Positions 6,485 to 11,270 of a stretch of DNA of 27,083 nt are shown here, one piece after another. The stretch's first letter is position 1. Every line of letters begins with the position of its first letter. Origin of the DNA: JAGOUB01 sp964648045 (GTDB lineage Bacteria; Patescibacteriota; Gracilibacteria; Peribacterales; Peribacteraceae); assembly GCA_964648045.1 (NCBI GenBank), contig CAZYNU010000013.1, positions 1 through 27,083 on the forward strand, in the 5' to 3' direction. The translations under genes and the position numbers were made by a program. The notes under the pieces are model-generated. The model ran no database searches. It saw nothing but the letters and a program-made list of their open reading frames with translations, and was not told the DNA's origin.

Positions 6485-6490
6485 ATGCTA
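6485..6490 (-). promoter_or_regulatory. -10 box TAGCAT, leaderless start of the 6478 gene
   Basis: Minus-strand TAGCAT lies 6 nt upstream of the ATG at 6478. A weak TTGGTG hexamer lies 15 bp further upstream. Confidence 0.45.
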
Positions 6491-6577
6491 GCAAAGGCCG
6501 GCGGTCACCAAAAGCACGCCCCACTCAGCTTGGCCGCCAGGTCCCCGAAAAAGCCTGCACGCCGCCCTCGCCTGGAC

Positions 6578-6583
6578 TATGCT
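6578..6583 (+). promoter_or_regulatory. -10 box TATGCT of tRNA-Arg
   Basis: TATGCT lies 10 nt before the first base of the mature tRNA, which would give a 5' leader of only about 3 nt. The -35 region is not convincing. Confidence 0.5.
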
Positions 6584-6593
6584 ACGCCACGGT

Positions 6594-6670
6594 GCGGCCG
6601 TAGCTCAGTTGGATAGAGCACTTGGCTTCGAACCAAGGGGTCGTGGGTTCAATTCCTGCCGGCCGCACCA
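6594..6670 (+). tRNA. tRNA-Arg (anticodon TCG)
   Basis: The acceptor GCGGCCG pairs with CGGCCGC. The D arm holds AGCTCAGTTGGATAGAGC. The anticodon stem CTTGG/CCAAG encloses loop CTTCGAA with anticodon TCG (reads CGA, Arg). The T arm (GTGGG-TTCAATT-CCTGC), discriminator A and encoded CCA complete a 77-nt gene. Confidence 0.96.
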
Positions 6671-6706
6671 TTAAAGAAACCAGTCTAAAACAAATAAGCA
6701 CACCAC

Positions 6707-6735
6707 TTGACAGGAGTTATTTATCACTCTACACT
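6707..6735 (+). promoter_or_regulatory. Sigma70-type promoter of the Hsp20 gene
   Basis: TTGACA (6707-6712), a 17-bp spacer and TACACT (6730-6735) form a good promoter. The -10 box lies entirely in the spacer of the CIRCE operator, so operator binding would block polymerase. The transcription start is expected near 6742, which leaves a leader of about 74 nt. Confidence 0.85.
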
Positions 6736-6747
6736 CCTGAGTGCTAA
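6721..6747 (+). promoter_or_regulatory. CIRCE operator (HrcA binding site)
   Basis: TTATCACTC, 9 nt, GAGTGCTAA matches the CIRCE consensus TTAGCACTC-N9-GAGTGCTAA at all but one base. HrcA represses heat-shock operons through this element. It overlaps the promoter of the Hsp20 gene, so this chaperone is predicted to be induced when HrcA is inactivated by heat or misfolded protein. No hrcA gene is in the window. Confidence 0.93.
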
Positions 6748-6815
6748 ACGTTCTTTCAGAGGACAGTGACGCGCGCACTGACCTCTCTTTTTATCCCTCT
6801 TTTCCCCTTTCATCT

Positions 6816-7283
6816 ATGCAGCTCATGCCATGGATCAACGGCAGACAAGAGACATCGCCGCGGGCAATCACCCTGCGCGATGCCATGAACCAACTCTTCG
6901 ACGAGTCGTTCTGGGAACCCATGCGACTCTTCCGCGAACACGGCCCACTCGCCGTGCCCGGCGTCGATATTGCCGAGACCGATCAGGAGCTTCAAATTGC
7001 GGCCGACCTGCCGGGTTACGACCCAAAGGACGTCGCCGTCCGTCTCGAAGGTGACTCGCTCGTCATCGAAGGACGCATGGAGCAAGAGAAAGAAGAAAAA
7101 GGAAAGACCTGGCACCGACGCGAGACGACGCAAGGCAACTTCTACCGACGACTCACCCTGCCAAGCGGCATACAGGAAAAAGATATCGCCTGCCGCCTGA
7201 AGAACGGCAAGCTGACGGTCACCATTCAGAAGCGCGAAATCGGCACTGCGACCTCCAAGACTCTCCCCATTCAATCGTCCTGA
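6816..7283 (+). CDS. Hsp20 family small heat-shock protein
   Basis: This 155-residue protein has an N-terminal arm (MQLMPWINGRQETSP) and a complete alpha-crystallin domain at about 47-145. Family features are PGVDIAETDQELQIAADLPGY, KDVAVRLEGDSLVIEGR, FYRRLTLPSGI, and LKNGKLTVTIQKRE, where the G.L.V.I-type strand is the dimer-packing signature. Small heat-shock proteins hold unfolding proteins in the cytoplasm for later refolding. The ATG at 6816 is chosen over an in-frame GTG at 6741, because the promoter predicts transcription starting near 6742, so the GTG could not be translated. It is controlled by CIRCE and ends at a strong hairpin, so it appears monocistronic. Confidence 0.94.
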   Translation: MQLMPWINGRQETSPRAITLRDAMNQLFDESFWEPMRLFREHGPLAVPGVDIAETDQELQIAADLPGYDPKDVAVRLEGDSLVIEGRMEQEKEEKGKTWHRRETTQGNFYRRLTLPSGIQEKDIACRLKNGKLTVTIQKREIGTATSKTLPIQSS

Positions 7284-7296
7284 ATCACAACGCGCC

Positions 7297-7327
7297 AACC
7301 GCCCCCGCCTGCGGGGGCGGTTGTTTG
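7297..7327 (+). terminator. Intrinsic terminator of the Hsp20 gene
   Basis: AACCGCCCCCG and CGGGGGCGGTT form an 11-bp perfect stem with a 4-nt loop, followed by GTTTG. The T-run is short, but the stem is very stable and lies 13 nt after the stop codon. Confidence 0.8.
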
Positions 7328-7385
7328 TGGTAAGAACCATGGCAGCAGCCCGTCTTAGGAGCATCATTTCCCTCCCCGTTTCAGT

Positions 7386-7562
7386 ATGGAACAAAACAAT
7401 TCTGGCGGTATCACGGCGCTCGTAGCCATTGTCGCCATCATCGTCATCGTCGGCTTGGCGTACGTGTTACTGCAGAACGCCACGAGGCCCGAAACGAATA
7501 CGCCACCCAGCGACGCGATGATCGAACTCCATCTTGGCGATACATCCTCGCGCGCCAACTAA
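7386..7562 (+). CDS. 58-residue single-span membrane protein
   Basis: This short gene encodes MEQNNSGGI, a strongly hydrophobic helix of Ala/Ile/Val (about residues 9-29), then a polar tail rich in Thr, Pro and Asp that ends GDTSSRAN. The layout predicts a bitopic protein with a short cytoplasmic N-terminus and an exported tail of about 28 residues. Small Gly-Gly/one-helix proteins like this are common orphans in reduced genomes; I recognise no family. The third-position GC bias (ATC, GTC, GCC) matches the neighbours and supports real coding. Its stop lies 3 bp from the stop of the convergent CarS-like gene. Confidence 0.7.
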   Translation: MEQNNSGGITALVAIVAIIVIVGLAYVLLQNATRPETNTPPSDAMIELHLGDTSSRAN

Positions 7563-7565
7563 GCG

Positions 7566-8081
7566 TCACCACCACACGTCTTTCAGGCCCAACAGATACG
7601 CACCCACGTTCACGAGCAGGTGCAACACTGGGGTGATGATGAGTGCGGCGAGTGCCACCGACCAATCGGCGATGCCGAGCGGCAACATCACACATGATGC
7701 ACCAATGACGAAGTCGATCTGATCCCAGGGGACAAACGGTTGACCGGCCTGCACGCCAACCGCGCGCTTGGCCGCCGACTTGAGGGCATCGCCAACCATG
7801 GCCGCCAGACCGATGACGCCGCCGATGACAGCCGACTCGGCCACATCGTGCGCGGCGTACCAGCCCAAGCCGAGCCAATGCAGGAGCGCGCCCGTGACGG
7901 CGCCGGCGCCGATGCCCGCAATGAGGCCGCGGTAGGTTTTGTGGGTGCCGAGGCGGCGCGGCCAGATGGGCTGCGCGCCAGGCAACCGCAGCGATTTGGC
8001 CAGGGGCGGCGCCATATTGGCGACGTAGGCGGGACCGTACGCCACGATGGCCGCCGCGACGATTAGGAGGGCAGGCTCCAT
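7566..8081 (-). CDS. CDP-archaeol synthase (CarS)-like / DUF46 membrane protein
   Basis: This 171-residue integral membrane protein has about five helices. Motifs match the CarS family (CDP-2,3-di-geranylgeranylglycerol synthase, CTP-dependent): YVANMAPPL near the N-terminus, G-T-H-K-T-Y-R-G for the usual GxGKTxRG, and GDALKSAAKRAVG followed by PWDQIDF for the GDxxKSxxKR...DQxDF signature. Archaeal CarS makes the CDP-activated archaeol precursor; bacterial members may use other lipid alcohols. The start at 8081 begins the helix and overlaps the upstream CDP-alcohol transferase gene by 19 nt, so the two are one operon and probably act in sequence. Confidence 0.83.
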   Translation of the reverse strand: MEPALLIVAAAIVAYGPAYVANMAPPLAKSLRLPGAQPIWPRRLGTHKTYRGLIAGIGAGAVTGALLHWLGLGWYAAHDVAESAVIGGVIGLAAMVGDALKSAAKRAVGVQAGQPFVPWDQIDFVIGASCVMLPLGIADWSVALAALIITPVLHLLVNVGAYLLGLKDVWW

Positions 8082-8689
8082 CCGAGTAGGAAGAAGTAGA
8101 TGATCATGACGCCCCCATGATAGATGCCCGCCACCTGGAAGAAGAGATCGAAGTACTCGATACTCAACACGCCGAACTGGAGCAGCACGACGGCCAGGAA
8201 CATGAGGTAGCGACTGCGAATGACGGGGATGGACGGCGGCGTGCCGCGAATGTTCAAGATGAGCAGGTGCACCACGAGCAGAAGATAACTGGCGGCATAC
8301 AGCATGACCCAGAAAGGACTGCCGATGCCGTACCACTGGAGCGCAAGCACGGTAATGATGAGTGCGAGATGATCCACCACCACATCCACGTAGGCACCGC
8401 GGGCAGAGGTTTGACCGAGGCGTCGCGCGAGCGCACCGTCGGTTCCGTCGAAGAACATGTGAAGCACGAACGCAAGCAGCACGAGCACTGGCCGACCTTG
8501 ATAGAGGCCAAGCGGAAGTAGGGCCATGCTAAAGAGGCTCAAGAGCGAGAGCGTAAAGGGGCCAACCCCCAGCCACTGGCAAAGCTGTAAAAATGGGGCG
8601 AAGATCTTTTCGCGCACGCGCTGGAACCAGCGCATGTAGGGCGCTTCTTGCTCCGAGTAAATGTTGTAGGAACGAACGTCGGTACCCAT
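8063..8689 (-). CDS. CDP-alcohol phosphatidyltransferase family protein
   Basis: This 208-residue membrane protein carries the full CDP-alcohol phosphatidyltransferase signature: D81-x2-D84-G85-x2-A88-R89-x8-G98-x3-D102-x3-D106, read as DGTDGALAR then GAYVDVVVD. The family replaces CMP on a CDP-linked lipid (or alcohol) with a second alcohol to make phospholipids. It has about six helices after an amphipathic N-terminus. The overlap with the CarS-like gene suggests the product of that enzyme is its CDP-lipid substrate. The acceptor alcohol (serine, glycerol phosphate, inositol phosphate) cannot be called. A TATACT box 9 nt before the ATG supports the start at 8689. Confidence 0.9.
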   Translation of the reverse strand: MGTDVRSYNIYSEQEAPYMRWFQRVREKIFAPFLQLCQWLGVGPFTLSLLSLFSMALLPLGLYQGRPVLVLLAFVLHMFFDGTDGALARRLGQTSARGAYVDVVVDHLALIITVLALQWYGIGSPFWVMLYAASYLLLVVHLLILNIRGTPPSIPVIRSRYLMFLAVVLLQFGVLSIEYFDLFFQVAGIYHGGVMIIYFFLLGWSLPS

Positions 8690-8698
8690 GCGAACGGC

Positions 8699-8704
8699 AG
8701 TATA
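8699..8704 (-). promoter_or_regulatory. -10 box TATACT of the CDP-alcohol transferase / CarS-like operon
   Basis: Minus-strand TATACT (5 of 6 to consensus) lies 9 nt before the ATG at 8689, giving a leaderless or near-leaderless transcript. Confidence 0.55.
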
Positions 8705-8748
8705 GCACTTCTGCAGTTAGGCTAATGGCCGTAATCGGCAGATACGAA

Positions 8749-8774
8749 AACGCCGTCACTTGCGCGACGGCGTT
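8749..8774 (-). terminator. Intrinsic terminator of the Lys-rich protein gene
   Basis: On the minus strand AACGCCGTC and GACGGCGTT form a perfect 9-bp stem with an 8-nt loop; the T tract reads GTTTTCG. It lies 21 nt past the stop at 8796 and separates this gene from the phospholipid operon. Confidence 0.78.
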
Positions 8775-8795
8775 ACGTAAGGATCTGAAGAGTGC

Positions 8796-8876
8796 TTACT
8801 TCTTCTTGGCCTTCTTCTTCTTGGCGGTCGTCTTCTTCTTCACGACCTTCTTCTTCGCAGCCTTCTTCTTAACCAT
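8796..8876 (-). CDS. 26-residue lysine-rich histone-H1-like protein
   Basis: The minus-strand frame starts MVKKKAAKKK and consists only of Met, Val, Lys, Ala and Thr, with 17 Lys among 26 residues arranged in KKK blocks separated by AA, VV or TT. Such tails occur in bacterial H1-like DNA-binding proteins, where Lys/Ala repeats bind DNA or RNA non-specifically. Here the tail stands alone. A promoter (TTCACA-N16-TAGAAT) upstream and an intrinsic terminator downstream flank it tightly, which supports a genuine single-gene unit. A role in nucleoid or RNA binding is inferred from charge alone. The Phe-rich frame on the opposite strand is its shadow. Confidence 0.7.
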   Translation of the reverse strand: MVKKKAAKKKVVKKKTTAKKKKAKKK

Positions 8877-8911
8877 TTTTGGAGGGGGAAAGAAATGGTA
8901 AAGCGGATTCA

Positions 8912-8939
8912 ATTCTACGAAATCCACGCGCACTGTGAA
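8912..8939 (-). promoter_or_regulatory. Promoter of the Lys-rich protein gene, flanked by inverted repeats
   Basis: Minus-strand TTCACA (8934-8939), a 16-bp spacer and TAGAAT (8912-8917) form a promoter with 5 of 6 matches in each box. ATTCAATTC (8907-8915) and GAATTGAAT (8937-8945) are a perfect 9-bp inverted repeat that covers both boxes, so a regulator could bind here. Confidence 0.6.
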
Positions 8940-8979
8940 TTGAATTGTGCGGCGCAGTTTAGAAACTGTGATGATATGA

Positions 8980-9024
8980 ATGATCGCACTTTGTACTGTT
9001 GTAACGGTACATAAGTGCGATCAT
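8980..9024. repeat. Long inverted repeat downstream of the SLH gene
   Basis: Arms of 17 nt (8980-8996, starting ATGATCGCACTT) and 18 nt (9007-9024, ending AAGTGCGATCAT) are complementary except for one bulged base, around a 10-nt loop. It begins 19 bp past the SLH gene stop. Neither strand has a T-run after the stem, so it may be a 3'-end stabiliser, a cruciform or a protein site. Confidence 0.75.
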
Positions 9025-9042
9025 GCCAGCAAAGACGGAGAA

Positions 9043-10470
9043 TTATTCCAATCGGAGACTGAACGTTGAACGCGTGACACCAATGGGATCATGGCCAATC
9101 CAAACGGTATACGTCCCCTTGGTGAATTGGTACGGATGATTGCAGATGGGCCCCTCGAAGCTTGCCAGCTCAACGTCGTCGCCCGGGAAAATAAGACATT
9201 CCAGCGCGTCATCGGAGACGAGCGCAACCGTCATCTTCTTTTCCTCCGCCACCTTGAAGACGTAGTACTGACCGTAGTCGGTGTTGCCGATAGAGCCACG
9301 GATGCCCGTGCCGCTGAAGCGCAGCGTGGCCGCTTCTCCGAAGCCGTCGTTGCCGTCGCTCTTGGCCTCGGTGGCTGTGACGGAGAACGACGTCGCGTCG
9401 CGCGCGGTGACTTCGAGCTGGTAATCGCCGGCGCCAAGAGCCACCTTCAGAAGACAGCTCCCTGCGGACTTGGTGCCAAAGTAGTACTCGTTGGAAATAC
9501 CGTCATCGCGCAGGCGGAAGAGACGACAGGTGGGCACTTCGACGGCATCTCCGATCTTTTTCACATCGAACGCGACGGTCTTCTTGGCATCGAGTGTGAA
9601 GCGATAGAGCGCCGGCGAGCGGCGCGTGGCAGATCCCTCCTTCGTAAACGGCACGACGACGGTCGCGATCGTGGCCGAAGATGTCGAACTCGCCGCGCTC
9701 GAAGACGACGATCGTGACGACCTGGAAGAAGACGATGTGGAAGAAGGAGCGCTGGAGACGGATGACTCTTCGGAGGAAGAAGATGACGCATCGCTCGACT
9801 CGCTAGAGACCGAAACGTCACTGCTCGACGACGACAACGGCAAGCGCTGGAGCGACTGCAGCGTGCCCCAGAGCAGCAACGCCGCGTCGCCGCGGGTGAG
9901 CGCCCACTCGGAGTGGAAGGCGGTGGTCGACTCTTGGCCGGTCAGCGGCAGCACTCCACGTTCGACGAGGAGGGAAATGAAAGGGGCATCCCAACGATCG
10001 AGCGGGACATCGGTGTACTGCCCCACCGAGACTGATGCGGCCGAAGGCAGTTGAAACGCGAGTGACAGCATCTTCATGGCCTCGCCACGGGTCACCTGCT
10101 GGGACGGCTTAAACGTGCCGTCGGGGTAGCCGCCCACGATGCCCAGCGACTTGGCCGTACAAACCGCGGCCTCAAACCAGGCATTGTTTGGCACGTCGGC
10201 AAAACAGAGACGATCATTAGACTGCTGCAAACGCGCGGCGCGGAACAGGAGCTGGAGAAACTCGGCGCGGTTCACTGGCTTGCGCGGACCGTACGTGCCA
10301 TCGGCGTAGCCGTTGACGATACCCTGGAGGGTCAAACCTTCGACGGCGCCTTGGTAGAGGCTGCCATCGGGCACGTCGGTAAAGAGCGCGGCCGAGGCCG
10401 GCGCAATCAAGGCAAGGGAGATGAGGGCGCTAGTAAGGCCACGGGCAACCAGGCGGAGAGAGTGCGTCAT
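9043..10470 (-). CDS. S-layer homology (SLH) domain surface protein
   Basis: This 475-residue secreted protein has a signal peptide (MTHSLRL, hydrophobic core, ASAA near 25-28). Three SLH repeats follow: FTDVPDGSLYQGAV...GYADGTYGP...RAEF (about 30-75), FADVPNNAWFEAAV...GYPDGTFKP...RGEAMKM (about 88-138), and a more diverged YTDVPLDRW...TRGDAAL (about 152-200). A Ser-rich linker of about 60 residues leads to a C-terminal beta-rich region with two similar halves (LYRFTLDAKKTVAFDV... and YYVFKVAEEKKMTVAL...) resembling PPC-type domains. SLH repeats anchor proteins to wall polymers. The start at 10470 is chosen because the promoter boxes lie upstream of it and the signal peptide begins there; ATG 10503 would precede the predicted transcription start. 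Confidence 0.92.
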   Translation of the reverse strand: MTHSLRLVARGLTSALISLALIAPASAALFTDVPDGSLYQGAVEGLTLQGIVNGYADGTYGPRKPVNRAEFLQLLFRAARLQQSNDRLCFADVPNNAWFEAAVCTAKSLGIVGGYPDGTFKPSQQVTRGEAMKMLSLAFQLPSAASVSVGQYTDVPLDRWDAPFISLLVERGVLPLTGQESTTAFHSEWALTRGDAALLLWGTLQSLQRLPLSSSSSDVSVSSESSDASSSSSEESSVSSAPSSTSSSSRSSRSSSSSAASSTSSATIATVVVPFTKEGSATRRSPALYRFTLDAKKTVAFDVKKIGDAVEVPTCRLFRLRDDGISNEYYFGTKSAGSCLLKVALGAGDYQLEVTARDATSFSVTATEAKSDGNDGFGEAATLRFSGTGIRGSIGNTDYGQYYVFKVAEEKKMTVALVSDDALECLIFPGDDVELASFEGPICNHPYQFTKGTYTVWIGHDPIGVTRSTFSLRLE

Positions 10471-10487
10471 AAGGAAGGGGTACACGG

Positions 10488-10516
10488 AGAATACTTTGAA
10501 CATTTTTGTTGTTCAA
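10488..10516 (-). promoter_or_regulatory. Promoter of the SLH gene with palindromic operator candidate
   Basis: Minus-strand TTGAAC (10511-10516), a 17-bp spacer and TATTCT (10488-10493) form the promoter, with a predicted leader of about 10 nt. TTGAAC-N9-GTTCAA (10496-10516) is a perfect 6-bp inverted repeat that includes the -35 box and most of the spacer, as expected of a repressor site. The regulator is unknown; spacing differs from the Gram-positive LexA box. Confidence 0.68.
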
Positions 10517-10555
10517 TCGTTGGGCCTTGCAGTGTACGACCGCTGGCGTCCCCTC

Positions 10556-11143
10556 TTATTTCATCGTTTCCAGCAGACGCCGGAGCCCGCGCATCATCAC
10601 ATCGGTCTCGATGTTGATGGGATCGCCGGGCTTGAGGACGCCGAGCGTGGTCACTTCCAGGGTGTGCGGGATGAGCGCGATGGTGCAGAGATCACCCTCG
10701 ATGGCGGCGACGGTGAGCGAGACGCCATCCAGGGCGATGGACCCTTTGGGGACGACGGCCGGCACGAGTGTGGCGGGCACTGTCACGATCAGCTTCCAGC
10801 CCTGGCCCGGGCCGAAATCGCGATTGTCGACCACCTGGCCCACGCCCTCAACGTGCCCCTGCACCACGTGCCCCTCAAAGCGGGCACCGGCGAGCATGGA
10901 CCGCTCCAGGTTGACCTTGTCCCCTTTCTGGAGCCGGCCGAGCGAGGTCTTGGCGAACGTCTCGGGCACCACGTCGAAGCCAATCGAATCGGCCGCAATG
11001 CGCACGGCCGAGAGGCAGGCGCCGGCCACGGCGATGCTGCCGCCCAGGGCGACATCGGTGAAAAACTCCGGTCGCCTAATAAGGAGGGAGTGGTCGGTGC
11101 GCTCCAGCACCTCGGCGGCGGTTTCGATGATTCCGGTGAACAT
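10556..11143 (-). CDS. ribE: Riboflavin synthase, alpha chain
   Basis: This 195-residue protein is riboflavin synthase, which joins two molecules of 6,7-dimethyl-8-ribityllumazine into riboflavin and a pyrimidinedione. Both lumazine-binding barrels are present: MFTGIIE at the N-terminus, GGSIAVAGACLSAV (usual GVCLTV, slightly altered), FDVVPET, LERSMLAGARFEGHVVQGHVEGVG, then the second repeat KGSIALDGVSLTV and IPHTLEVTTLG with C-terminal NIETDVMMRGLRRLL. Length is normal (about 200). No other rib gene is adjacent, so the rest of the pathway must be elsewhere or the lumazine is imported. It is divergent from uvrA and has a TACAGT box 6 nt before its ATG. Confidence 0.95.
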   Translation of the reverse strand: MFTGIIETAAEVLERTDHSLLIRRPEFFTDVALGGSIAVAGACLSAVRIAADSIGFDVVPETFAKTSLGRLQKGDKVNLERSMLAGARFEGHVVQGHVEGVGQVVDNRDFGPGQGWKLIVTVPATLVPAVVPKGSIALDGVSLTVAAIEGDLCTIALIPHTLEVTTLGVLKPGDPINIETDVMMRGLRRLLETMK

Positions 11144-11149
11144 ACGCCG

Positions 11150-11155
11150 ACTGTA
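11150..11155 (-). promoter_or_regulatory. -10 box TACAGT, leaderless start of ribE
   Basis: Minus-strand TACAGT lies 6 nt before the ATG at 11143. No FMN riboswitch can fit in this 6-nt space, so the gene is not under an RFN element. Confidence 0.5.
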
Positions 11156-11184
11156 GCCTCAGATTGATTGCTGGCCTAGAACCC

Positions 11185-11213
11185 TGGACAAAACTCTTCG
11201 GAATCTGTACGCT
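11185..11213 (+). promoter_or_regulatory. Promoter of uvrA
   Basis: TGGACA (11185-11190), a 17-bp spacer and TACGCT (11208-11213) form a plausible promoter. The leader of about 50 nt is GC-rich. No LexA-type palindrome was seen over the boxes. Confidence 0.6.
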
Positions 11214-11270
11214 TCCAGGCGCGCCCGGCGCGACGCCGCGGCCGTTTTTCGTGTTCCCCAAATCCCGTTT

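Noticed and set aside
6741..6815. GTG start that would lengthen the Hsp20 protein
   Set aside because: The codon lies inside CIRCE and at or before the predicted transcription start; the extension is not like Hsp20.
8593..8901. Plus-strand Phe-rich frame
   Set aside because: Its Phe runs are the complement of the AAG lysine codons of the minus-strand Lys-rich gene, which has promoter and terminator.
9600..9830. CRISPR-like or tandem DNA repeats in the SLH gene
   Set aside because: The repetition is codon-level serine bias in a linker without regular repeat and spacer units.
11144..11270. FMN riboswitch before ribE
   Set aside because: Only 6 nt separate the probable -10 box from the start codon and no RFN motifs are present on either strand.
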